NCBI RefSeq assembly: GCF_037975245.1
Contig: NC_092572.1
Location: 23,416,489 to 23,480,488, forward strand
From: Apostichopus japonicus
Taxonomy: Eukaryota > Echinodermata > Holothuroidea > Aspidochirotida > Stichopodidae
Length of the DNA: 64,000 nt
Reading direction: 5' to 3'
Part shown: piece after piece, positions 23,844 through 34,930 of the stretch
How the letters are laid out: each line of letters opens with the position of its first letter
How positions within the stretch are numbered: position 1 is the stretch's first letter
Notes under the pieces: generated by a model
The model's input: the letters and a program-made list of their open reading frames with translations, nothing else
What the model was told of the DNA's origin: nothing
Database searches by the model: none
Made by a program: the position numbers and the translations under genes

Positions 23844-26312
23844 AGCGACAATAAAAGCTGAAAATAAAGATAATGTAACTGTAAGCACATCGGAACGGAT
23901 AGTTAAACTGATAAGACTCGAGTCCAGGCAGTGTGTTGTTTTTACGACACCATGTATTTTTACACATTGACTTTCCAGACTCGAATCATATACTTAAATG
24001 TTCACACATTTTCTGAATTCATGGAAACTTGATAAACTTTTTCCAGTCCCTTTACTTTTTATTTCAGTGACTCGGGTGATTACTCGTTTAGAACACTGGT
24101 ATCACCTTATATGCATATTCTGGAGTTGGGGAGGGGGGACCCTTATATGCGGAATTTGATAAACAAAAACAATACATTTTAAACTTTGTGAACGGCATTA
24201 CGCATAATGACATTACGGTTATAGCTCTTGGATATTTCCCTGTTCTAATTTCGATTCAATTAAATACATTCTTTTTGTCTAACTATCACCTAGGGAGGCT
24301 ACTAAGGTTTCACAAACAAAATTATGATTTAATTTTGTTTGCAAAATACCAATAATAAATAATCGCTCCACAAATTTCGCACTAGTTTATGAGCAAAGGA
24401 TTGGATATTTCGAAGAGTTTTCAGTAAAGGCCTACTTGAATACCAATAGTAGATAACGTAATACTTGCAAGACCAGAGGAAACTAGTCAAGAAACATAGT
24501 CTCATTTGAAAATGCAACACGTTGTTTTAATGCAGAAAAGTAATCAATTGTTTGGGACTAGCAATTCACTGATCATCCATGCTTAGAAAGTAAAACCCGT
24601 GTAACAGATGTAAAAGCATTGCAACTCTGGCGTATTTCACGGATAAAATCACGGACAATCTTAGCTGAATTACCGATACAGTTTAAGATCATGAATTTAG
24701 GCCACGTTGACCCTTATAGGGTCCCGTAAGCACCCCTCCTCTCGTATTTAAGAATAGATCTTGAAAGAACAACCTCCATCAATTCTCTCGTGAAATAGAG
24801 CATATACCAGTTTCCTCTTATTGTTAGCCGCACAACTCATTAAAATGCAACATAAGCAGTAGTTGTTATTCCTAAAGTATTACTAAAACATTTGGACGAG
24901 GTTGATGGAAGAGTTTAGGTACTTACATATACACCACAACCATTAACATTGAATAAACACTTTACATAGTTTCACTTGTAACTGTTCGTTACCCGTGTAC
25001 GTAGTGACAATATTGCAATAGGAAAGTACACATGTGGAATTTGAACGAGACGCTTTGCGACGTCAATATTGAACCGGGTATTCCCCCTTTTCGGCGCGAT
25101 AAATACATTTCATGCAGGCCACCAGTTTATGTAAATATAAACGTTCGTTTCAAGAACTCCTTGGTTACAGTAGGTCAGCTATAACACAGACATGACGAAA
25201 TAACCGCCACAGTTCATGTACTGTACCAACATTGAAGGAATGACTTAAATAAAGTTAAAACGTATATTATGTTCCTATGATTTAGACTTATATGTTATCT
25301 CACGTGTTCAACGCAAAGTACATGTCGCACCAGTACAATGGCCACATGTTGGACAACTAGAAGGTATTAACCACTTAAAGTTAAGAGGAATTATACAGAT
25401 GTTAGTCGATATAGTGAACGGCTTAACTAGTTTTATTATTGCGTTTGCTGGGTTATGAACTCGTACCACCAACCTCGACATATCTCTTCAACAAAATAGA
25501 AGCGATAACACACTCTCCACATGGATTATTGCCCAAGTAAAAAAAAAAGAAGGAATGTATTATTTTTACTCAAGTTGTCGATTGACCTGGACGGACCTTG
25601 TTAACCTTCCCCCTCTCTTCCTCCCTCCGACAATACCCCGTTGTATGCAAATGATCCTGAAACATACACTCCTTGGAAAAAACGGAGAGCGACTTTTGCA
25701 ACCACTGCTCTACTCTACGTTAACTAATATTACGGTATTGCCGTCATCTGTAGTATACCATCCCTGCCATTCTTCCCCATCGAAAATATAAAGCACTAAG
25801 GAAGCAATTTGACGTGAGTTTAAAACCGGTATAAATTATGACAATGCTAAAGTGAAATATAATTTACTCACCGAAATAATCTGCCGCACTTTGCTGAAAC
25901 GTTTTCCGTAAAATATGAAATCACGAAAGTTGGTTGAAATATGAATGGATATTTAACAAGCACGACCTGCGAGGCACACAACCAAACACAAAGTGAACTT
26001 TGTTTCGTAAAGGTGCATGTGAATTATCCAAAGCCTATATTGTAATACAGAAATGCGTCGCAAAGTGTCGCATAGTGTATTGTGTTTTAATAGAAATGGA
26101 AAGATTAGCATAGAAGTTATTAGAAGTATGGGATATTATTTTTAGTTCTATCCTGTTATATGTATAATTCAGCTGACGCAAAAAGGTATATTTGCATATA
26201 AATTTGAAACATGTGTTCCATGAAACATGTGTTTCATTGGCGATACAGTGTATGGATATATTCCATCAGTACAAGGAGTTGACTACTCAATTGGTACTTA
26301 AATTTATACTAG
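23844..26312. promoter_or_regulatory. Likely 5' intron and promoter region of CARD gene 2
   Basis: Two GCGAC dyad sites occur: 25047-25062 (GAGACGCTTTGCGACG), followed by GGGTATTCCC at 25076-25085, and 26056-26071 on the minus strand (GCGACACTTTGCGACG). Downstream of each on the minus strand is a donor-like site, ending at 24927 (GTAAGT) and 25872 (TTTCG|GTGAGT). No coding exon was recognised. Confidence 0.35.
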
Positions 26313-28016
26313 CAGGTGCGTATCCAGGGGGGGCGTTGGGGGCGCGCGCCCCCCGGGTAAGGAAAAGAGGAGAGAAAAAAAGAGAAGAAAAAAGGGAAAA
26401 GGAGAGGGAAAAAAGAAAAGGAGGAGAGAAAGGAAGGGAAAAGAAAAAGAAAAAAGAGAGAAAAAGAAGAAAAGGAGGGAGTAGAAGAGAGCCAAGACCT
26501 CCGGAAGAGAAAGAGGAATAGTCATAGTTTAAGCGCTGATCCCTATTATATACACAGGGTAGCCAGTGACAGATCAAGGATTACGGAGGGGGTGTGCGCC
26601 TCACCCTACCCCTTACACCGACAACTCCATTTTTGACGTTTCCATTTTTCCTCTCTCACTAATGTATCTATATAAATACTATATATGGTCTATCATAACG
26701 CGTGTGTGTGTATGGACGCCTCAAACAATTGTACAAATTGTAGTACAATTGTGCTATATGGAACCAACTGTGGCTGGTCTTGAACTCGACCGAGTCGTCG
26801 GGGAACATGACGCATTCCGGGAAGGGGGCGACCGCCCCCCCCCCCCCCCGAGCAAATTTTCTTTATGACATCGCTAGTAATTTCAAAATAGACAATGCTT
26901 AGATGCAACTTACAAGGCCTGGGAAGTGTCATTTCCAGTGATCTGGGAGGCATTTTCGGCCAAAATTTTTCTTGTACGCTTCGCGCCAACTATATATATA
27001 TCATATAAGTAAGCATCGGTCATTACATTGCATGGCATCGTGTACCGCACGGTCCGTGAAAGTTGCACAGTATACCGCCGGATGCTAATGTAAACAACCA
27101 AATGTCTCATGTAGATGGAGAAAAAGCATACAGATCCATTTATGTCAAAACTCTCTTTTACAGTAGTTATGTCGGCCAAGCTTAGAACTTTATTTTAATT
27201 ACCAAGGAGATCATTTTTAAGCTATTCATTGCTATTTATTTTTCTTTCAGTAGGCGCCCGAAAAAAATGGGAAAAAATTGGTTGCGGGCGGGGGGGGGGG
27301 GGGTTCTGCAGCCCCCGCCTCCTACGGGACCTACGCCTATGTGTGTAGTGTTCGGTTTCGATATACCTGATATCGGAAATATCTGCTATTTTTCATTTCC
27401 TTCAACCAAGTTTTATAATAGCCGTTATAAGAGGTTGCAATATTTCTACACCAATAAATTAACTGTGTCGGAATTTTCGAAAATTTCCTGACCAACATTC
27501 TTCATCATACTTTCTTCTACTCGTGCAATTTTGACCTGTCTATTAGGGGTTGAAGGAGGTTTTTCTATATTGGTTGTCCATAGATTGAATTTTGTGCAAC
27601 ATTATGGGTATGTTTTGAAGTGATTTTTATTCACGAGAAATGTGAATTTTCAAATTCTCAACAAATAATGGGCTTAAAACCTTGAAAAGTGGGGCTTTCG
27701 GATATTGTGGGCCGTGACGTAGAATCACCTACAAAAGCAATGATCCATAGGACATGCAATGAGGTCGAACATGATGTTTGACTGGTGAAAATCTTCAAAA
27801 AGGTTATGGATGGAAAAAAACTTTTGGGAAATACTTGGTTCTCAGTCAAAAGTGTACATCTGGTTGCTCATTTTCAAGCCCGAGAAGTGCCATTTCCGGT
27901 GATCTGGGGGGTATCAAAACCAGAAATTTTCTTGTACGCTCTGCGCCAACCGATGGTGGCGCTCCGCTTAGATGGTAATTCGCGCCCCGGGTTAGAAAAT
28001 CCTGGATACGCGCCTG
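26313..28016. mobile_element. 1.7-kb inverted-repeat element with perfect 5-bp duplication
   Basis: The ends are CAGGTGCGTATCCAGG and CCTGGATACGCGCCTG, flanked by ACTAG on both sides (26308-26312 and 28017-28021). The interior contains a purine tract, G/C tracts, the 26866-26992 module shared with 10717-11012, and a segment of about 600 bases (27400-27990) shared with 48630-50430. No transposase was found. The 5-bp duplication separates it from the 8-bp hAT-like group, so the family is left open. Confidence 0.75.
26359..26521 (+). repeat. Polypurine tract
   Basis: About 160 bases of almost pure A and G, such as AAGAGGAGAGAAAAAAAGAG. It lies inside the 26313-28016 element. Open frames over it (Lys/Glu/Arg-rich or Phe/Leu/Ser-rich) are compositional artefacts. 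Confidence 0.9.
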
Positions 28017-28021
28017 ACTAG

Positions 28022-31000
28022 TTATGCAGTTTTATGAAGTAAAGGGTTAGGAGTTGTTCATATACTGTCAGACTGTCCGAGCGAGTACTTTGAAACATGA
28101 CATAGGTGGCTACAGCTTACAGTGATAACATTAGCACTGGTAAATTATCAAAACTGGCTGAGATGACCTACCATACAGCGTGCCCTTCATGGCGATGGAT
28201 ATAGTGACGGCAAACTATAGCTGAGCTGTTCGAAAACTGTGAATCATCGGTTTCTTAACCACGAAATTCAGTGATGATTGATGGGATTTTCTGTACCTAC
28301 AAATTAAATCACTTTTAATAATCAATTTGAGGAAGTTATGTTGCAAATCATTGTTCAAATCAGTGTTGAAATCCCGTTATTTAGTTCGTTTGCTTCTCAT
28401 GAAAAGTACAATTTTAATTAATGCAGTAAAATTAGAAACCCGTTATACGATTGGCTATGTGCATGTGAATAACATACTCTATATGAAAAGCTTCTGGCCG
28501 ACAAAATGTTCAGAATTGAATAGAAAATCATTAATTACTTACCCTTATCTTGTTGACACAGTCTATATATGGGGACTCACTTCGATCAATTCAAATCTTA
28601 GTTTGACTGTGGTATCAGGTATTTGTTCAAATAGCGCAAATAACTTTCTTTTCATTTATTTGTTTATAGGAATCTTATCAAAAGAGTGTCTGCATGAAGA
28701 AGGAAAAAATAATGTATGTTCGAACCTGCATCGATGCATAGTTCAATATTTTCATCATTGTTGCAAGTCGTCCATGGCGACGGATTGCGGCGCACAGTAA
28801 ACCTTACAGCTGTTAACTGGTGATCGTGAATCACCGGCATAGTGCCGACCAAATCTAGGAGGGAGTGGGAATTTGATGGCAGAGGGACGTCAAAGAACGA
28901 ATACTGAGGGAAAGAAAAGATGGAAGGGATTTTCGTTTTTCAAACAATATACTGTGTATTTATACCGATTTTGCGAAATAGAAAGCTGGTAAGTTGCTAT
29001 TGGTCCACGCATTAAGGCTTAAAACTATATTCATGTTACTGCAGTGTGACCATTTAGTATCATTTCTCTTTGTGGTGAAACATCATATAGGCCACTGAAT
29101 ATTTGTTGATACAGTTTCCACACAGACAGCCTAGTTCGATTTAGTTGTGGGAGTGAAATAATTGTACAAGGTTCTTAGTACTTGAGAATGTGTATTCACA
29201 TCGTGTTGGTGCTAATTTGACATGTTGCAGGACGCTTGATATAATACTGGCCTACGTAACTTAAAGTGAAGCTCTGGGTAACTTATAGTGTACAATTTAA
29301 TACATGCGTAATACTATATGTAGAATCAGATCTGATAAATCATATTTGGAACAATATTTGAAGTGTTTCAGTCCGAATCAGCTGTAATTTATCTGCAAAG
29401 ACGGTTTCCTTAAGACATCTTAAGGCGAGTCCGTAGAAGCATCAAGGTCAGAGTGACATTATACGTGGACACTTCCAGGATTAGAACATTCCCTTTTTGG
29501 TGTTGTGTCTACAGGTTTTAACAATGCAGCAAGTATATGGTACCTTAATGTTACAAATACAATTAGTGCGATATCCTGATCACATGGAGGTTCAATACGC
29601 ATGACAGGACTTGACACGGGGAGGGGGCGATGACCACGGCCCACACCAATATCTTTTAATGGCAGTGGCTTTTCAAGAGTGCGGTGCTTTTCAGACAGTA
29701 GACAATGCTAAGCTTTTTTAATTATGCTTTCAACAAAAGAGAGACTAAGTTTTACACTGAAGTGTTTTGTTGAACACCAAACAATTGATCGCCCCCAAAT
29801 TTTTTTTGGGGCTTTTTTCTTCAACTTCAATTTGATACAAGATGATCATAACATCTAGAACACATAATAGATACGAAAAAATCTCGAACGTATGGGGATT
29901 ACTGTGGTACTCTTTATTTACAACGTAAAATCCAACATGAAACAAAAGATTAATACTTTCAAATGTTGACATGTGTCACAAAATATTATCCATTTATACT
30001 TTAGTCCGTATTCAGTTAAACCAGACAACCAGCTTGACAAGTGTCTACTGTTTCCTCTAATTAAAAATTAAAAAAGAACAAAGCGTATATAATCTAAGCA
30101 GTGTGCAGAATGTTGTAACTAGTCTACTGACACCTTCACAGTACATGATTGAGATTGCATTTTGGGATGAGCAACTCCAAACACTAGTTACGAAAAATCT
30201 TGCTCAATTTAGGAACTTTGCGACTGGTTAAAAAAATGAATTTCATTTGACAGTTAATACTTAATGCTGCCCTGTCCCTATGATGAATGATAAAGATGTT
30301 TCTGAAATACAGAACTGGGACTATCAGTAGATTTCATAAATGGTGATCAATATGGCCAAATTTTTCACTATTCCATGAAATGTGAAATACAACAGCTCCA
30401 TACTCCTGTAAAATATGAAATTGCAGAAGAATGCCACAATCCCATCCACTTCTCAACGCAGGTTCATATGAAACCCATTGCGACCTGTGCAACCTTAGGG
30501 AGGAAGATGTTAAACCAGTCAGTATTTGCTTTGCTTTAATACAGGTAGTAAACATTATGGCTTCAATTTCCTAGTTACTCCTTTTACCAATTCTGTAGTT
30601 TGGAATTATTTAACTTCACATTTTGACTATTGATTACCTCAAATGACCTTCGACCTCTACAAGAACAAAAGGGTTCCTGCACGCAAATAGTTACATCCAC
30701 ATAAATTCAAGGTTTACTTTTGGGGTTTGAGAGCTTACAAAGTTTTGAAACTTATGGCCTCAGATGACCTTTGAACTACTATTCATTACGGTGCATCAAC
30801 TCCCAAGTATGAAAAAAATCCAAGCTGTGCTCTTGTTTACTGAGTTTTCAGACTTTGACCTCAAATGACCTTTCATATATATGCAGAGTACAATGTTCTT
30901 CTACTCAAAAAAAGTTGCAACAACATACTAAGGATGAATGGGGCTTGGCTCTGATTTGAAATGATAATTAGCCCATTTCTTTCTTCATATAATTCCAAAG

Positions 31001-31997
31001 CATGAGGATGTTCACGAGGATGTTACATATTTATTCAGACCTACCATTTAAAATTTGTTAAAATTTATTGTAAATTTAAAAACTGGCTAGAATACATTTT
31101 AACAAAACGCTATAAAAATTATATTTTCTATAAACTGAACATCCTCTTTTAAAGTGAAGTTAAACACATGAAGAGTCTTTGAGTTATTGCAGGGCAATGC
31201 TTCAAAGCTCATCATGCACACTGGTGGCCTTTGTCCTCTTTTGAAGTTCAACCTTACAAACAGTCAGTCTTGGCTATAGATGCATTATATGTGCCATAAT
31301 CGAATAGGTACTCCATTGATTTAAAACCGCTTATAGGCAGATACAGGTATTATTTTGTATCTGGCATGAGTTTTAGGGGTTAACTCTTACCCTCATCCTG
31401 TGTAGTTCACAGCCAGAATCTGTTTTCTTCTGCAACCAGAGTGATTGCTCTCGATAGAATGAATGTTGTGTAGAAACACTTCAAGAGCTAGTAGTTGAAG
31501 CTCCCTTGTGCCATACAAATACTAAATCTCAACAATTAATTTAAATCATTTGTGTCTAAGATTTTTCACTATGGAAACTAGTGCTTGAATGTTTTCATTC
31601 AGTGTAATACAGAATCCAAGGGAGGATCACATCATCGATAAGTGAGTATACTGAAAAGGAGCTTCCATGATCTTTCATAGCGGTTAGAGAGACTAGGAGG
31701 AATCATGAAACAACTTAACTCCTGGAAGGGTCTGAGATAATTCCCTAACAACAGTGCCTGGGGCCTTTCTTAGCAGTTATAGCATACATAAGAAACATCC
31801 ACAGAATAAAACTTGTAGATGTGTTTCTGCAAGTATTCACAGAGGACTATTATCATAATAACAGTGCTTGGAATGTTTCACCTGAGTAACAACAATCAAA
31901 ATGGATTTTCACAGAGAGAATTATGGTATAGTTAATTGCAGGTAAAGCAGCCAGAATGAACCTCCACATAATGAAACTTGTAGGCCCATTCTGCAAG
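28022..31997. other. Intergenic region without recognised genes
   Basis: About 4 kb of AT-rich DNA. Decayed copies of the TGACCTTTGACC repeat family lie at about 30.62-30.90 kb. A minus-strand donor-like site ends at 28543 in a context resembling those at 18227 and 20232. The 157-codon open frame at 28327-28800 lacks any recognisable domain. Confidence 0.45.
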
Positions 31998-32380
31998 CAT
32001 CCACCAGCAAATAGTGTCTTTGGTATTTCACTGTGAAGAGGAAGGCATCATGAAACCCTTTATATTCTGAAAGCATCCACCAGCAACTAGTGTCTTTGGT
32101 ATTTCACTGTGACGAGGAAGGCATCATGAAACCTCTATATTCTGAAAGCATCTACAGCAACTAGTGTCTTTGGTATTTTACTGTGACGAGGAAGGCATCA
32201 TGAAACCTCTATATTCTGAAAGCATCTACCAGCAACTAGTGTCTTTGGTATTTCACTGTGACGAGGAAGGTATCATGAAACCTCTATATTCTGAAAGCAT
32301 CCACCAGCAACTAGTGTCTTTGGTTTTTCACTGTGACGAGGAAGGCATCATGAAACCTCTATATTCTGAAGCATTCCCTG
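31998..32380. repeat. 75-bp tandem repeat, five copies
   Basis: Copies of CTAGTGTCTTTGGTATTTCA...GAGGAAGGCATCATGAAACC start at spacings of 76, 73, 75 and 75 bases. Because 75 is a multiple of three, a 25-residue repeat stays open on the plus strand. There is no evidence that it is translated. Confidence 0.92.
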
Positions 32381-33073
32381 TCACCAGCATCTGAAAATAA
32401 ATCATGATAAACAGAGTTTAGAAGATGAAAAAATGTTTATAATCATTTTGATGGTCACAAAAATTATTAAAGCAACAAGAACATTGCAGTTTTTATATCT
32501 CGCTGTATGAGGCCGGTTGATTTTGCTATAAACCACAAATTGTGTTTGAGAGTGGTTGATTGACTGCTCCTGTTGCTTTTGTAAGGCTTTCTGAGGGTTT
32601 GCAGAGTCTTACTGTAGAGAAGTCTGTTTTCACTGCAGGTGCAACTTTTGTGGAAATGTGACAATAGTACAACAATTAATGAAGTTGAGCAACCATTCTA
32701 ATTTAGTCTTCCTTGCAAAGATAACCAATAAAAGATCCTACAGGTAACATACAATCAAAAATGTATTGAATTAATAATTTTTGAACCAACTTAAATGATA
32801 AGTAGATATTAATGTACCACAAGAAATTCGTTCATATAGCACAACAAATAAAATTATTACTCTCATTCTCTTAAAGTACTCACCAGTGATGACTTCACTG
32901 CTTCTGTTTCCTCTGAAGTCACCAATGAAGACAATGGCTTTAATAATTGCATTCACCATGCATCTCTTCCGCTGCTCAGAATTGTTTCATTGAGAGATGT
33001 TTCATTGTGCTCATCTCATAGTTTCAGCCATGGTCGGGAAGCTTCATCTGCACGCTGCTACAAATCTGAACCA

Positions 33074-34930
33074 TTACTTGTCAGATTTTCTTCTTTTTGA
33101 TTTACTTTTAGCTTGTCTTGTTAGGTTACCCCTGAAATGACGGTTAAATAAATCTATTTCTGAGCAAAGTCTTTTCCATTCTTTTTCTTCTACAGTTTCT
33201 CTTTCCTTGATGCTTCTGACTGGACAAAGATAAAAGATGATCTCTCTCATTTTCTGCAACTTTTCTTTACTTAATTGTGTAAACTCATCTTTCCCATCAC
33301 ATAGTCCTTTCCCTTGACAATTCTGGGTTCTTCGTTCCTCCTCTGTAAAGAATATTGGTACAAGCTCTTTAACTAATGCTACCCGGTCATCAGTTTTATC
33401 TTTATAAACAAGAATAGCTCGCTTTTCATGATCTTGTAAAGAGCTCAATGGATCAGCTGATGTTGAAGGATGACATCCAGGTGGTTGTGAAGACCCAGAA
33501 CTTTCCCCTAAGAATGAAGATGAATCTCGTTGACCTGGTGGCAATCTTTGACTAATGTCTCTTAACAAGGAGTAAACTTGATTGTGTTGTTCATTAATTA
33601 TTTTAGCTAATTCAGCATTGGTCTGTACAGACAATTCAGTTGTTTCTTCAGGAGGATCTGTCAACACATTTGGACTCAATGTTTCCATTTGCTCTGAAGA
33701 TGGCATCAATGGAGTTGATAGTCCTGCTTGTCCCTCACTAGTTGATAGAGGTGTTTGGAGGAGGCCATGAATGTCTCCTGATGTTGAACCACCCCTCCAA
33801 GCTGAAGGTGCAGATGAATCATAATCCTCTTGAGCTGTTAATTCTGGTTCCACGGATGACTCTTGTACCACCATTCTTGACTCCCCTATTATGACAGACC
33901 TATCGGCCTCTCTGGGAGGCCTGTCAGCTGAGGGACCTCCTACTTGACTTCTACTTGGTTCTCCTGAGATGGTGGGTTCAGGTTGTAGATGTTGCCTTCC
34001 TACCAGTGTATCACTAGATGTTCCAGACTGTAACTCATGTACGGATCTTACTTGTGCTGTTAAACGTCGGTCAAGCTGTTCAGTTTGTCTTGATGAGTCA
34101 CTTCTATCAGATGGAATGACTTGTCTGTTGCTTGGTGATTGCTGTTCTAATTGAGTCATTGGCAATGATGTCATTGGCAGTGATGTTTGCAGTACTTGAT
34201 TCATTGCTTCAGTAAGTACACCTGTTAATGGGTTTCCACCTCTACTTGATGGTGGTTGTAATTGTGCATATTGTAATGGATCATTTGACCGTAGCTGATG
34301 TCGAGGTTGTGGTGCATTTTGTCTAACAGGAAGATCTATATTTTGGTTAAATGATACATTAGGGTGAGGCAACCCTACATTGCTTCCTGTGGATAAATGT
34401 GGAATGTTGGTAATGTTAAAATTTTGTGGTAACATAGTTCCTTGATTGTGCTGTATCAAATAGTTGGGTGGTTGTAGGCCTTGTATCCTGCATCGTGGTG
34501 GTAGAGCCCTTTGAGTATGTGGGAATGGTCTGACAGAATTTCCTACAATGCTCTGCTGCAACTGTGGGGGTCTTGCCACCATTGCATTACCTACCATAGG
34601 TGTAATATACCTTGGTATTGAGAATGGCTGATGTGATTGAAAACTTGCAGGATTTGATTGCTGAAAAATTCCTCCCAAATGACTGGTTTGTATAACTTGA
34701 CTTGAAAAGGAAGGCTCATGGTTACTTGGAATCTCAGAAACGTTTGTTGTTGACCCATAATTGAAACGAGGCCAATCTCGATTATGCTGTGGAAGTTGAA
34801 TATTCCTTGGTATTAAGAATTGCTGATGTGATTGAAAACTTGCAGGATTTGATTGCTGGCAAATGCCAAGTTGTTGTATTGTGTTTCCTGAAGTTGAATC
34901 TTCTTGCTCCAACTCTGATGAAGAAGTATT
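33074..34930 (-). CDS. Exon 10: Gln/Pro/Ser-rich region and BEN-like C-terminus
   Basis: The acceptor TTCCTTTACAG| precedes NTSSSELEQEDS; the upstream part of the longer open frame is intron. The 618 residues open with two copies of a QQSNPASFQSHQ block, then a long Gln/Asn/Pro/Ser-rich stretch. The last 120 residues are structured: VALVKELVPIFFTEEE, a Gly/Asp turn, LSKEKLQKMREIIFYLCP, EWKRLCSEIDLFNRHFRGN. This order and spacing resemble BEN domains (LF-x-EEL, helix, W, I-x-x-x-R). A basic SKSKRRKSDK tail closes it before TAA at 33074-33076. ATTAAA at 32939-32944 could serve as polyadenylation signal. Confidence 0.72.
   Translation of the reverse strand, partial: NTSSSELEQEDSTSGNTIQQLGICQQSNPASFQSHQQFLIPRNIQLPQHNRDWPRFNYGSTTNVSEIPSNHEPSFSSQVIQTSHLGGIFQQSNPASFQSHQPFSIPRYITPMVGNAMVARPPQLQQSIVGNSVRPFPHTQRALPPRCRIQGLQPPNYLIQHNQGTMLPQNFNITNIPHLSTGSNVGLPHPNVSFNQNIDLPVRQNAPQPRHQLRSNDPLQYAQLQPPSSRGGNPLTGVLTEAMNQVLQTSLPMTSLPMTQLEQQSPSNRQVIPSDRSDSSRQTEQLDRRLTAQVRSVHELQSGTSSDTLVGRQHLQPEPTISGEPSRSQVGGPSADRPPREADRSVIIGESRMVVQESSVEPELTAQEDYDSSAPSAWRGGSTSGDIHGLLQTPLSTSEGQAGLSTPLMPSSEQMETLSPNVLTDPPEETTELSVQTNAELAKIINEQHNQVYSLLRDISQRLPPGQRDSSSFLGESSGSSQPPGCHPSTSADPLSSLQDHEKRAILVYKDKTDDRVALVKELVPIFFTEEERRTQNCQGKGLCDGKDEFTQLSKEKLQKMREIIFYLCPVRSIKERETVEEKEWKRLCSEIDLFNRHFRGNLTRQAKSKSKRRKSDK

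Noticed and set aside
26192-26577. Lys/Glu-rich and Phe/Leu-rich frames
   Set aside because: Compositional result of the polypurine tract within a transposon.
28327-28800. 157-codon plus-strand open frame
   Set aside because: No recognisable domain, irregular composition and no splice context; likely chance in AT-rich DNA.
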